64,000 bases of DNA from Cupriavidus sp. WGlv3 (GTDB lineage Bacteria; Pseudomonadota; Gammaproteobacteria; Burkholderiales; Burkholderiaceae): contig NZ_JALHRX010000009.1 in assembly GCF_023952475.1 (NCBI RefSeq), forward strand, positions 185,455 to 249,454. The letters run 5' to 3'. Numbering within the stretch: position 1 is the first letter of the stretch; each line of letters begins with the position of its first letter. The position numbers and the translations under genes are program-made. Under the pieces are notes generated by a model, which saw only the letters and a program-made list of their open reading frames with translations, had not been told where the DNA came from and searched no databases. Positions 1-13,265 of this stretch are shown in pieces.

Positions 1-324
1 TATAGACAGGACCGCACGCCAGCACAGGACGGAACGCAAGCGGCACGCCAGGCGCCGCGCCGCAGCCCGCGCGCGGCGCCACCAGCCACTGCGGCGCGCC
101 AGCCACGCGCGCCATGCAGTTTCTGCAGCGCCTGTAAAAACTACGGCGCATGCGGCACCGCGCCGCGCCGGCGGCGCCGCCGCATGCCGCACAGTCCGCG
201 CCGTGGCGCAGCGTGGGCCGGCTGGTGGCAGTGGCTGCGCCCGTGGCCATGCGGGAACGGAGCTTGCAGGCAAATTGCAGGTGCGGGCTGACCGCAGGCC
301 CGCCAGCATATACAGGAGGGCCTT
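1..324. other. Leading stretch with no supported gene
   Basis: Very GC-rich sequence with runs of GCC/GCG. Frames are open here only because stop codons are rare at this composition; none carries a ribosome binding site or a recognisable product. The last 15 bases are the ribosome binding region of the BON-domain gene that follows. The upstream gene context is outside the window. Confidence 0.5.
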
Positions 325-693
325 ATGACCGCACGCTACCGCTTCATCGCCGCGCTGGCGTTGCCGCTGGCCGTGCTGGCCATGACGGCCTCCGCGCCGG
401 GCATGGCGGCACCGACCGATGCGCCCGCGGCGCCGTCTTCCACCGGCCGTACCGCGGCGCCACGCGACACCGCTGCCGCCAGCGACCGCGCCATCACTGC
501 CGAGGTGCAGGCGCGCCTGGCCAATGCGCGCACGCTCGATCCGGGCAGGATCCGGGTGTCGACCACCGACGGCGTGGTAAAGCTCGAAGGCACCGTGCGC
601 GACGACAAACAGCGTACGATGGCCATGGAGCTGGCGCGTTCCGTGCGCGGCGTCAGCGCGGTTTCGGATGAACTGCGCGCCGGCACCGATTGA
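325..693 (+). CDS. Small exported BON-domain protein
   Basis: A 122-residue protein with an N-terminal signal peptide (hydrophobic stretch about residues 9-28, ending near GMAAP), an Ala/Pro/Thr-rich linker, then a BON domain at about residues 52-120 (ITAEVQARL, VSTTDGVVKLEGTV, ARSVRGVSAVSDEL). BON domains bind membranes or other envelope components, and proteins of this kind (OsmY-like) are periplasmic and stress-associated. An AGGAGG at about 314-319 sets the start. Two small hydrophilic genes follow on the same strand, and a second BON protein lies convergently at 1484-2161, so this corner looks like an envelope or osmotic stress group. The role of this particular protein is inferred. Confidence 0.82.
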   Translation: MTARYRFIAALALPLAVLAMTASAPGMAAPTDAPAAPSSTGRTAAPRDTAAASDRAITAEVQARLANARTLDPGRIRVSTTDGVVKLEGTVRDDKQRTMAMELARSVRGVSAVSDELRAGTD

Positions 694-742
694 CGACCTG
701 TCGCCTGACCGGCAGCGCCATGCCAACCTTGATGGAGACGTG

Positions 743-973
743 ATGAGCACCCATCGCCAGCCAGACCACGACACCACCCGCCGCCGCAGCGAGCCCCGCG
801 ACCCGCACAAGGGCGGCCCGGACACCGAGCACGAGCGCGGCAAGCCGGGACGCGACCGGCGCCACGATGTCGAGCGCGAGCACGACATCCCCGACGAAAA
901 CGGCGAGCCGCCCTCGGTCAAGCGCCCCGGCGGCAAGCCGGAAGAAAGCGAGCCGCCGGTCGAGAACTACTGA
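743..973 (+). CDS. Small hydrophilic protein of unknown function
   Basis: A 76-residue, highly charged, low-complexity protein rich in Arg, Asp, Glu, His and Pro, with no signal peptide or membrane segment. It is probably intrinsically disordered, like many general-stress proteins. I place the start at the ATG at 743, where the product begins MSTHRQPDHD and which follows a GGAG-like sequence (TGGAGACG). A longer in-frame start at 668 would overlap the BON gene and has no ribosome site. It lies 49 bases after that gene and 42 before the next one, so the three are probably cotranscribed. No family is recognised. Confidence 0.6.
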   Translation: MSTHRQPDHDTTRRRSEPRDPHKGGPDTEHERGKPGRDRRHDVEREHDIPDENGEPPSVKRPGGKPEESEPPVENY

Positions 974-1015
974 ACCCCGGCGACCTGCCTCGCACCCACC
1001 CCAACAGGAGGCATG

Positions 1016-1414
1016 ATGAGCAAGACCGTACGTACCGGCCCCACCCGGCATGCCGGCACCCGCACCGATCGCGTGGGCGGCCCGTCAGCGGGCCGGCGCG
1101 AAGGTGCGCAAGCGGCCTCCGGCCGCGGCCGTTCGCGCCAGAATACGGCCACCGGCGCGGCACGCGCCGAGGCCGGCAACATCCCCAGCACGCTGGACCC
1201 CGACCTCGACCAGGAAACCAACGATATCGAGAACGAGCTCGAGCAGCGCGACGAAGACGCGCACAGCCCCGAGGAAGAGGAAACCCCCGAGGAAGAGATC
1301 GCCGATGAAGTGGTGCGCGCGGCCGAGGCACTGCCCAGCGACGTGCCGGTCGACAAGGCCGACCGCACCGACGAGCGCGAAGAGAATCCGCCGCGCCCGC
1401 CGCGGGTGGATTAA
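1016..1414 (+). CDS. Acidic, probably disordered small protein
   Basis: A 132-residue protein with an Arg/Gly/Ala-rich basic N-terminal third and a strongly acidic C-terminal part (EEEETPEEEIADE at about 88-100, ending in RPPRVD). Two adjacent ATGs occur at 1013 and 1016. AGGAG at 1006-1010 sits only 2 bases from the first and 5 from the second, so 1016 is preferred. There is no signal peptide, membrane segment or cysteine. The split charge pattern suggests a disordered binding or protective protein, but no family is recognised. It is the last gene of the stress-type trio and is followed at once by a strong hairpin. Confidence 0.6.
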   Translation: MSKTVRTGPTRHAGTRTDRVGGPSAGRREGAQAASGRGRSRQNTATGAARAEAGNIPSTLDPDLDQETNDIENELEQRDEDAHSPEEEETPEEEIADEVVRAAEALPSDVPVDKADRTDEREENPPRPPRVD

Positions 1415-1452
1415 CCCGACGCCATAGCGCGGCTTTGCAAAACCCCAAGCCG

Positions 1453-1484
1453 GGCGGCTCCCGAAGTTACGGAGCCGCCTTGTT
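1453..1484 (+). terminator. Terminator hairpin between convergent genes
   Basis: A 9-bp perfect stem (GGCGGCTCC at 1453-1461 with GGAGCCGCC at 1471-1479), a 9-base loop, then TTGTTC. It lies between the convergent stops at 1414 and 1484. The T-tract is modest, so termination is best supported for the plus-strand trio. Confidence 0.65.
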
Positions 1485-2161
1485 CATTCGGACGCCAGGA
1501 TGCCGTAGGGGCGCACCCGGATGTGGTTGATCACGTCCTGCACGCCGAACACGCGTTCGGTAACCTCTTCGATGTCGTACTTGCTGCGGCGATCGCCCAC
1601 GTGGCCCTCCAGCGTCACCAGGCCGTCCTGCACCCGCACCGTGACTTCGCTGACATCGAGCTCCTGCGCATGCGCGAGCCGGTCGCAGACTTCATCGTGG
1701 ATGCGGTCGTCGCCGCGGCGGTAGTTCTTCGGGCCGCCGCGGCGGTAGCCCCGGTACGCCGGCGCGTCCCAGTCGTCCGCGCCGTAGCCGCCCGCGCTGC
1801 CCGCGCTACCGTATGGCGCGCCCGCAGGCCCGCCATACCAGTCGCGCCGGCCCTCCCAGCGCTCTTCGCCATAGGGCACGCGGCGCCGCGACCATTCGTC
1901 TTCATAGCGGGCCTCGTCCCAGGGTTCGGTGGCCGGCCCCCGGCGCCATGCCTCCCTGCCGTACCAGCCTTCTTCCTCGGCCTCGTACAGGCGGGTGTCG
2001 TCGCGCGGCAAGCGCTCGGCGGTATTGCCATAGCGCCCCGCGGTCAGGTTGCGCTGCCTGCGGTTGCGCGCCTGCGCGGAAATGCCGCTGTAGCCCTGGT
2101 CGTTGCTGCCGTACTGGTGATCGGGGCGCCTGCGCAAGTATTCATCGTCACGGTGTTTCAT
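1484..2161 (-). CDS. BON-domain protein with a disordered Arg/Tyr-rich N-terminus
   Basis: A 225-residue protein. The first 150 residues are low complexity, with repeated Arg, Gly, Tyr, Trp, Asp and Glu. The C-terminal part, about 155-220, is a BON domain (IHDEVCDRLAHAQELDVSEV, VQDGLVTLEGHVGDRR, ITERVFGVQDVINHI-like). There is no signal peptide, so it is probably cytoplasmic. I start it at the ATG at 2161, which has AAGGAGG six bases upstream; a longer frame to 2200 lacks such a site. This start lies inside the end of the upstream nuclease-family gene (14-base overlap), which suggests translational coupling. The BON-with-charged-N-terminus form is common in Burkholderiales, but its function is not known to me. 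Confidence 0.75.
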   Translation of the reverse strand: MKHRDDEYLRRRPDHQYGSNDQGYSGISAQARNRRQRNLTAGRYGNTAERLPRDDTRLYEAEEEGWYGREAWRRGPATEPWDEARYEDEWSRRRVPYGEERWEGRRDWYGGPAGAPYGSAGSAGGYGADDWDAPAYRGYRRGGPKNYRRGDDRIHDEVCDRLAHAQELDVSEVTVRVQDGLVTLEGHVGDRRSKYDIEEVTERVFGVQDVINHIRVRPYGILASE

Positions 2162-3035
2162 TGAAATCCTCCTTCGCGTGCGCAGTGGTACGCCGCTCAT
2201 TCCACCCGCCTTCTGGCACCTCGAAACAGGCCACCAGCGGCAGGTGGTCCGAGGCCACGCGTGCCAGCGGCGAGCGGTGGCTTGCTACCGACACCAGGTG
2301 CGCGCGCGGCGACACCCAGATGCGGTCCAGCGCGAACATTGGCAGCCGCGATGGAAAGGTGGCCGTGTGCGGGGTGTGTTCGAAATAGGCGTGCAGCCAG
2401 CGCAGCGGACGGCCCCACAAGAACCACTCGTTGACGTCGCCAAGCAGGATCGTCGGCAATGGCGGCGCGGCGGCGACGTAGTTCAGCAACTGCTGCACCT
2501 GGTGGCGGCGCTCGCCCGGGCGCAAGCCCAGATGCGTGGCGATCACGCGCAGCGGATTGGCGCAGCCGGAGGCGGTGCAGGCAACGGTCGCGTCGATGGC
2601 GCCGCGCGGCTCGCAGCCCTTGACGGTCAGGTCGATCTGGTTCACGGCCTCGGGGGCGAAGCGCGTCAGCAGCGCATTGCCGTAGTCGGCGCTGCCGCGC
2701 ACCCGCGTAAAGCCCGACACCACATGCATGCCGGTATGTCCGGCCAAATATTCCAGGGTATGGTCGTTGCTGCTGCCCGATTCCACTTCCTGCAGCGCAA
2801 CGATATCGGCGTCGAGTTCCGCCAGCACGGCGGCAATGCGGTCGGGGCGATAGCGGCGATCGGTGCCCACGGCGCGATGGATGTTGTAGCTGGCCACCGT
2901 CATCTGGGCCAGCCCCGCCGCGCGCGTTGGCGGGCAATGCAAGGCCGCCGGTGCCCCGGCCACGGCCGGGGTATCGCCGGGCTCACGCGCGTGGGCAGGA
3001 TTTACAAGGGACGGTAAGTCCGGTTGCATTCGCAT
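2148..3035 (-). CDS. Endonuclease/exonuclease/phosphatase-family protein
   Basis: A 295-residue protein with the fold signatures of the DNase I-like hydrolase family in order: MTVASYNIHRAVG (about 45-57, catalytic Asn), DIVALQEVES (about 80, metal-binding Glu), IATHLGLRPGERRHQ (about 165, catalytic His), ILLGDVNEW (about 196, Asp and Asn) and ASDHLPLVA near the C-terminus (final Asp-His pair). All catalytic positions are present. Such enzymes cleave phosphodiesters in nucleic acids or in lipids, and the substrate cannot be told from sequence. The first 40 residues are Pro/Ala-rich and poorly conserved, so the true start may lie further in. It overlaps the BON gene downstream. Confidence 0.78.
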   Translation of the reverse strand: MRMQPDLPSLVNPAHAREPGDTPAVAGAPAALHCPPTRAAGLAQMTVASYNIHRAVGTDRRYRPDRIAAVLAELDADIVALQEVESGSSNDHTLEYLAGHTGMHVVSGFTRVRGSADYGNALLTRFAPEAVNQIDLTVKGCEPRGAIDATVACTASGCANPLRVIATHLGLRPGERRHQVQQLLNYVAAAPPLPTILLGDVNEWFLWGRPLRWLHAYFEHTPHTATFPSRLPMFALDRIWVSPRAHLVSVASHRSPLARVASDHLPLVACFEVPEGGWNERRTTAHAKEDFNETP

Positions 3036-3070
3036 GGCCGGTCTCTAGGAGCGATTGGAAGGCGCGATGC

Positions 3071-3439
3071 TCAGGCCCCGTCGAGGAACTGGTTGGGCCT
3101 GCCGATGCGGCGGCCCAGGTCAGGGCTTTCCCAGCGGGCGCCCTGCGTATACGGGTCCGGCGTGCGCTGCATGGTGGTGCCAGGCATGCCAGGCTGCGCC
3201 GGCATGGTCGACGGCTGCGCCTCCGGCGCGGTGGCCGCAGGTGCCGTCGGGGCAAGGTCAGTACGCGTCGGCGCATTGGCGCCCTGCGTGTAAGGATCAA
3301 ACTTGTCGGTGCTGCGCGCGCCCTGCGAATACGGGTCGTAGGAGCCGCGCGGCGTACCCGGCGTCTGTGCCATGGCGGGGATGGCCGCCGCCGCCACGGC
3401 GATGGCAGCGAGCAGTTGGCTGGTGCGAATATGCTTCAT
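3071..3439 (-). CDS. Secreted DPYTQGA-repeat protein
   Basis: A 122-residue protein. A classical signal peptide (MKHIRTSQLLAAIAVAAAAI, cleavage after PAMA-Q at about residue 24) is followed by three copies of a D-P-Y-(S/T)-Q-G-A motif (YDPYSQGARS, FDPYTQGANA, PDPYTQGARW) separated by Pro/Ala/Thr-rich spacers. The middle repeat runs into TRTDLAP. A second gene in this window, at 56586-56909, has the same plan: three repeats followed by TRTNLTDP. The two are therefore paralogues of one periplasmic or extracellular family. GGAGG five bases upstream sets the start. Function unknown; the regular spacing suggests a binding motif or a structural repeat. Confidence 0.78.
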   Translation of the reverse strand: MKHIRTSQLLAAIAVAAAAIPAMAQTPGTPRGSYDPYSQGARSTDKFDPYTQGANAPTRTDLAPTAPAATAPEAQPSTMPAQPGMPGTTMQRTPDPYTQGARWESPDLGRRIGRPNQFLDGA

Positions 3440-3486
3440 GGTTACCTCCGTTGGGGCGCGATGTGCGCGCCAGTAACCATGGGCAA

Positions 3487-3514
3487 GCGAAAGGCGTGCC
3501 CGTACGCCTTTCGC
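3487..3514 (-). terminator. Perfect hairpin after uvrA
   Basis: An 11-bp perfect stem (GCGAAAGGCGT at 3487-3497 with ACGCCTTTCGC at 3504-3514) with a 6-base loop lies 28 bases beyond the uvrA stop and upstream of the DPYTQGA gene. No T-tract follows on the minus strand, so it may stabilise the 3' end or act with Rho rather than work as an intrinsic terminator. Confidence 0.42.
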
Positions 3515-3541
3515 GTCGCCGTGCTCCTGTCCTGACGGGCC

Positions 3542-9403
<5,862 letters not shown>

Positions 9404-9456
9404 GGTTTCTCTTTCGGATCAGGACGTTATAGGGAGGCCGGGAGAGCCCCGGACCA

Positions 9457-9472
9457 CTGTACATCCATACAG
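9457..9472 (-). promoter_or_regulatory. LexA (SOS) box upstream of uvrA
   Basis: CTGTACATCCATACAG matches the CTGT-N8-ACAG consensus of LexA boxes in both half-sites with the exact spacing. It lies 54 bases ahead of the uvrA start codon in the non-coding gap, where the uvrA promoter must be. LexA repression and DNA-damage induction of uvrA follow from what is known for this gene in other bacteria. Confidence 0.85.
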
Positions 9473-9563
9473 TCTATCAGGTTGGAAAGGAATTCGTATC
9501 GAATGGCCTCACTCGCCGGGCTGCCGCGCTTGCGCCGGGCCTGGACCCCGGCCGGGCGGCGTT

Positions 9564-10595
9564 TCACTCCTTGCGCGGCGCCGCCGTAGAACCCCGCACG
9601 ATCAGGTGCGGCTGCAATTGCACGGTGACCGGATCCGCGCCCGGCTTGCTGATCTTCCTGAGGAGCAGGCGCGCCGCCTCCTCGCCCATCTCGTGTACGG
9701 CGATCCGGATGGTCGTCAGCGGCGGCGTCAGTGCATCGACGAATGGCATGTCGTTGTGACCGATGACCGAGATGTCATCGGGACAACGCAGGCCCTGCTC
9801 GCGCAGGTAGTCATAGCAGCCCATCGCGAGCAGGTCATTGGCCGCCGCAATCGCGGTCAGCGCAGGCAACGCGGCCATCAGCTGCTCGCAGGCGACCCGC
9901 CCCGCATTGCGCGAATAGCTGGATGCCTCGACCACATGCCAGTCCGCTCGACGCAGGCGATGGCGCCTGACGGCCTGGACAAAGCCCTCGCGGCGCAGGT
10001 AGCCGGTCGACAGCGATGCCGGCCCGGCGATATGCCCGATGCGACGATGACCCAGCTCCACCAGGTGATCGACGGTCAGCTGCATGGCCCGCACGCTGTC
10101 GCTCACCACCGAGGACACGCTGCCCGATCCTTCGCCGCGGTTGACCATCACCACGGGGACATGCCGTGCCAGGCAGTACTCCAGCACCGGATCTTCCCGT
10201 TCCGCGGTGGCCAGCACCAGCCCTTCGACCTGCCGCCCGAGCAGCTGGTCGATCACAAAGCGCTGCCGGCGCTTGTCGCTTCCCGCATTGACCACGATCG
10301 GTACATAGCTTTGCTGCGCGAGCACGGCCTCGATCCCGGCCAGGATCGGCGGGAACACCGGGTTGGCGATATCGGGCAGCACGACACCGATCAGCCCGGA
10401 GCGCTGCGTGCGCAGGCCGGCGGCAATGCGGTTGGGAGAAAAGCCGTGCGCCTCGGCAACGGCCAGCACGCGCGCCGCCACGTCCTCTGCCACGAGATGC
10501 CGGGTCGCCGGGTTCATTACCCGCGACACGGTCGAGTAATGCACGTCGATCTCGGCAGCCAGGTCTTTGAGGGTCAGGCGCTTGCGCTCGGGCAT
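9564..10595 (-). CDS. LacI/GalR-family transcriptional repressor
   Basis: A 343-residue regulator. The N-terminal helix-turn-helix and hinge helix are at about residues 6-60 (LTLKDLAAEIDVHYSTVSRVMN, written here as LTLKDLAAEI then DVHYSTVSRVMN), followed by the periplasmic-binding-protein-like effector domain (GLIGVVLPDIANPVFPPIL, VNRGEGSGSV, RIGHIAGPASLSTGYLRREGF, DDISVIGHNDMPF). I start it at 10595 because the length then fits the family; an ATG at 10631 is possible, and neither has a good ribosome site. It follows the porin and Bug receptor genes on the same strand. Two LacI-type palindromes in the cluster, at 12893-12908 and 16944-16957, are its likely targets, so it probably represses both the dioxygenase operon and its own operon. 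The effector is unknown, presumably a pathway intermediate. Confidence 0.88.
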   Translation of the reverse strand: MPERKRLTLKDLAAEIDVHYSTVSRVMNPATRHLVAEDVAARVLAVAEAHGFSPNRIAAGLRTQRSGLIGVVLPDIANPVFPPILAGIEAVLAQQSYVPIVVNAGSDKRRQRFVIDQLLGRQVEGLVLATAEREDPVLEYCLARHVPVVMVNRGEGSGSVSSVVSDSVRAMQLTVDHLVELGHRRIGHIAGPASLSTGYLRREGFVQAVRRHRLRRADWHVVEASSYSRNAGRVACEQLMAALPALTAIAAANDLLAMGCYDYLREQGLRCPDDISVIGHNDMPFVDALTPPLTTIRIAVHEMGEEAARLLLRKISKPGADPVTVQLQPHLIVRGSTAAPRKE

Positions 10596-10680
10596 GGAGG
10601 GTGATGGCGGGGAAGGATGGGAGTTCGCCATTTTAAGCCAGCACGCAAGCCGTGCCGCGGCGCCCCGCCCGCGCCCGGCG

Positions 10681-11664
10681 CTACTGCCCCGCAAGCGCCC
10701 CGGATTGACGGATGACCGGCGCAAGCTTGCCAATCTCTGCCTGGATATACGACGCGAATTCCTGCGGTGACGAGCGCTTCGGCTCTGCCCCCTGCGCTGC
10801 CAGCCGTTCGCGCACGTCCGGCGCGGCCAGGGCCTTGCCGATTTCGGCGTTCAGGGTATCGACGATCTCTTTCGGCGTGCCGGCCGGCGCCAGGATGCCA
10901 AACCACGAGTCGAAGGCATAGCCCGGCAAGCCGGACTCCGCCACGGTCGGAATATCGGGCAGCGAACTGCTGCGTCTGGCCGTCGTGACCGCCAGCGCGC
11001 GCAGCTTGCCCTGCCGCACGAACGGCATGGCCGACACCGTCGGGGCGAACATCATGTCGCCGCGGCCGGCCATGACGTCGGTCAGCGCCTCCCCCGTGCC
11101 CTTGTACGGGATATGGACGATGTCGATGCCGGCCTGCATCCGGAACATCTCGCCACTGAGATGCGTGGAGCTGCCGGAGCCGGCCGAATCGAAATTCAGC
11201 ATCCCTGGGGCCGCCCTGGCAGCCGCTACCAGGTCGCGCACCGACTTGTACTTGCTGCCGGCGTTGACCACCAGCACGTTCGGCACCGTCGCCACCAGCG
11301 AGACTGGCGCGAAATCCTTGACCGTGTCGTAGGCCAGCCTGGGATACAGCGTGGCGTTGATCGCATGGCCCACCGACACCAGGATCAGCGTGTAGCCGTC
11401 CGGCGCCGCCTTGGCGACCCCGGTCGCACCGAGCGTGCCGCCGGCGCCGGGGCGATTGTCGACGATCACCTGGTAGGTACCGCCTTCGCCCATCTTGGTG
11501 CCGATGATGCGCGCCAGGATGTCGGTGGCGCTGCCCGCGGAAAACGGCACCACCAGGCGGATTGGCTTGCTGGGATACTGCGCCTGGGCCATCGCGGCGG
11601 GCGCGGCAGCAAGCAGCAATGACGAGGTCAGCGCCACCACGGCGCCTCGGATGGATCGAATCAT
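10681..11664 (-). CDS. Bug/TctC-family periplasmic solute receptor
   Basis: A 327-residue tripartite-tricarboxylate-type binding protein. It has a signal peptide (cleavage near AMAQAQYP at about 27) and family signatures YPSKPIRLVVPFSAGSATD, VIVDNRPGAGGTLG, KAAPDGYTL, VKDFAPVSLVATVPNVLVV, GSGSSTHLSGEMF and HIPYKGTGEALTDVMAGR. Bug receptors bind carboxylates, amides or aromatic acids. No TctA or TctB membrane gene lies nearby, as is usual for the expanded Bug families of Burkholderiales, so its permease partner must be elsewhere, or it acts as a sensor. GAGGAG before the ATG at 11664 sets the start. Its place between the porin and the LacI regulator suggests that it captures the substrate of the catabolic operon. 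Confidence 0.9.
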   Translation of the reverse strand: MIRSIRGAVVALTSSLLLAAAPAAMAQAQYPSKPIRLVVPFSAGSATDILARIIGTKMGEGGTYQVIVDNRPGAGGTLGATGVAKAAPDGYTLILVSVGHAINATLYPRLAYDTVKDFAPVSLVATVPNVLVVNAGSKYKSVRDLVAAARAAPGMLNFDSAGSGSSTHLSGEMFRMQAGIDIVHIPYKGTGEALTDVMAGRGDMMFAPTVSAMPFVRQGKLRALAVTTARRSSSLPDIPTVAESGLPGYAFDSWFGILAPAGTPKEIVDTLNAEIGKALAAPDVRERLAAQGAEPKRSSPQEFASYIQAEIGKLAPVIRQSGALAGQ

Positions 11665-11706
11665 GGTCTGTCTCCTCACTACCGGATCGGGTCGAAGCGG
11701 CGCGCC

Positions 11707-12816
11707 TTAGAAGAAATGGCGCATGCCCAGGGCAAAGGTCTGTGGGTCGGCGCCGGCGCTGACGCCGAGTTCATTGATGGCAAAGTCGTAGATCGCATTG
11801 CGCTTGTTGTTGATGCGGCTGTAGTAGGCGTACAGCGCGGTGCGTTTGGACAATGGGTAGTCGTAGCCCACCGTCACCTGCGTGGCGCCCGTCTCCGCGC
11901 CGCTGCGGAAAAAGCCCACCGTTTCCGTGGCGTTGCCTGCGCCATTGCCGGCCAGCGCGACCCCCAGGCGCACGCTGCCAGGGCCCAGCTTCTGCACCAG
12001 CGAAGCGTAGTAGCCGTTACGCGTCAGGTCGCCGGTGGCGGTGCGGTAGTGCAGCCGCTCATAGACCAGCGCGACGGTGGTGCTGGAAAACTTGTAGGAC
12101 ACGCCCGCCTTGATCGCATCGTCGTTGCGGCCCGCAGTCTGGTAGTGCTGGTGCAGTTCGTATGCCAGCACCACGTTGAGCGGACCGTTGTCATAGGCGG
12201 CGGAGAAGGAGTACAGCCCAGGATTGCGCGGCACGCTGGTCTTCTCTTCGTTGACACCCCAGGCAGCGGCGCCGCTGAATCCCGCCAGCGAGGGCGTCTT
12301 GTAGACAATGATGTTCTTCTGGCGGCGGTCGAAGGCGCTGGTGTCCTGCACGTTGTCCGTGCTCGACGCCGACCCGTTGCCCATCAGCGCCATGTATCCG
12401 GCGGTGGTGGGGTAATACGGGTCGTAGCCCGCGGTCGCCTCGGTATAGGGCGTCTGCCAGTGGCCCATGAACAGGGTCCCCGCCTTGCCCTGCAGGCCGA
12501 TGCGCGAATTGCGGCCAGCGATCTGGCCCTGGCCGTTATCCAGTGACAGATTGCTCTCGATTTGCCAGATGGCCTTCAGGCTGCCGCCCAGTCCTTCTTC
12601 TCCGCGCATGCCGAAGACAGAGCGGTTGTTGGTCAGGCGGCCAGTGCCGCCGAGATGCGTGCCGTCGGTGGCCGTGCTGGCCCGCGCATATTCGAGTGCC
12701 GTGTTAAGACGCCCGTACAGGGTCACGGTGGACTGCGCGCCTGCCTGCCCGGCCCAGCCGGCCGCGGCACTGGCGGCCAGCAGCCAGGCGCGTGCGCGCA
12801 TGGGGGCGATTGTCAT
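11707..12816 (-). CDS. Gram-negative general porin
   Basis: A 369-residue outer-membrane porin of the OmpC-like family common in beta-proteobacteria. It has a signal peptide ending near GQAGAQ-STVTLYGRLN (about residue 28), the typical first strand, VFGMRGEEGLGGSLKAIWQIES, NSRIGLQGKAGTLFMG and a C-terminal strand ending FALGMRHFF with the terminal Phe needed for barrel assembly. It forms trimeric pores for small hydrophilic solutes. A GGGAGACACCC site precedes the ATG. It heads a porin - Bug receptor - lacI unit. A LacI-type operator lies 77 bases upstream, and a 9-base tandem repeat lies in its leader. It is probably the induced outer-membrane entry route for the substrate of the neighbouring operon. 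Confidence 0.92.
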   Translation of the reverse strand: MTIAPMRARAWLLAASAAAGWAGQAGAQSTVTLYGRLNTALEYARASTATDGTHLGGTGRLTNNRSVFGMRGEEGLGGSLKAIWQIESNLSLDNGQGQIAGRNSRIGLQGKAGTLFMGHWQTPYTEATAGYDPYYPTTAGYMALMGNGSASSTDNVQDTSAFDRRQKNIIVYKTPSLAGFSGAAAWGVNEEKTSVPRNPGLYSFSAAYDNGPLNVVLAYELHQHYQTAGRNDDAIKAGVSYKFSSTTVALVYERLHYRTATGDLTRNGYYASLVQKLGPGSVRLGVALAGNGAGNATETVGFFRSGAETGATQVTVGYDYPLSKRTALYAYYSRINNKRNAIYDFAINELGVSAGADPQTFALGMRHFF

Positions 12817-12840
12817 GGGTGTCTCCCTTTCCTTGTTGTG

Positions 12841-12867
12841 GTTGTGGTGGTTGTCGTGGTTGTCGTC
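12841..12867 (-). repeat. 9-base tandem repeat in the porin leader
   Basis: Three consecutive near-identical 9-mers on the plus strand (GTTGTGGTG, GTTGTCGTG, GTTGTCGTC), preceded by a degenerate fourth copy at 12832-12840. They lie between the LacI-type operator and the porin ribosome site, so they would be transcribed in the 5' leader. Copy-number change could alter leader length or promoter spacing. Confidence 0.6.
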
Positions 12868-12892
12868 GCACTGTGCCGGCGAACCCCAGGCA

Positions 12893-12908
12893 CTGCAATC
12901 GTTTGCAG
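12893..12908 (-). promoter_or_regulatory. LacI-type operator upstream of the porin
   Basis: CTGCAATCGTTTGCAG is a 16-base palindrome with one mismatch and the central CG typical of LacI/GalR operators. It is nearly identical to the operator at 16944-16957 (TGCAAACGTTTGCA). It lies 77 bases ahead of the porin start, between the porin and the cupin gene. It would let the clustered LacI protein control the porin-Bug-lacI unit, including its own gene. Confidence 0.72.
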
Positions 12909-12923
12909 AGCAACGTCAAAAAA

Positions 12924-13265
12924 TCAGGTTGTCGGGAACGGCATCGCCAGCAGCAGCATGGCGGGCCGATTGCCCGGATTCGACACCTGTCGCGCTTCCC
13001 CGGGCGCGAGCCGGACCGAATCGAACTGCCCCAGCAGCACGGTTTGTTCCGACGTGCGGATGCAGACTTCGCCTTCCAGCACGACGTAGTGCTTTTCCAC
13101 CGCCGAGGCATCGAGCGCGGTATGCCCGCCCGGCAGCAGCACCGAGACGCCGAGCCACAGCGACGCCGCGGGGCCCGCTTCATGGCCTTGCAGGCGCAGG
13201 CAATGCATGCCCTCATGATTCGCCGGAAAGTACGCCGGCGCCTGGGCGAACCGGGTGACGTTCAT
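12924..13265 (-). CDS. Small cupin-domain protein
   Basis: A 113-residue single-domain cupin. The core is at about residues 35-110, with LWLGVSVLLPGGHTALDASAVEKHYVVLEG split as GGHTALDASAVEKHYVV and EGEVCIRTSE, then GQFDSVRLAPGEARQVSN. The metal-site pattern G-x5-H...E...G and a downstream variable His/Asn are only partly kept. The start codon ATG at 13265 overlaps the stop of the oxidoreductase gene upstream (ATGA), a sign of coupling. It is the last gene of the dioxygenase operon. Small cupins in aromatic pathways serve as isomerases, accessory proteins or stabilisers; which applies here is not known. Confidence 0.78.
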   Translation of the reverse strand: MNVTRFAQAPAYFPANHEGMHCLRLQGHEAGPAASLWLGVSVLLPGGHTALDASAVEKHYVVLEGEVCIRTSEQTVLLGQFDSVRLAPGEARQVSNPGNRPAMLLLAMPFPTT

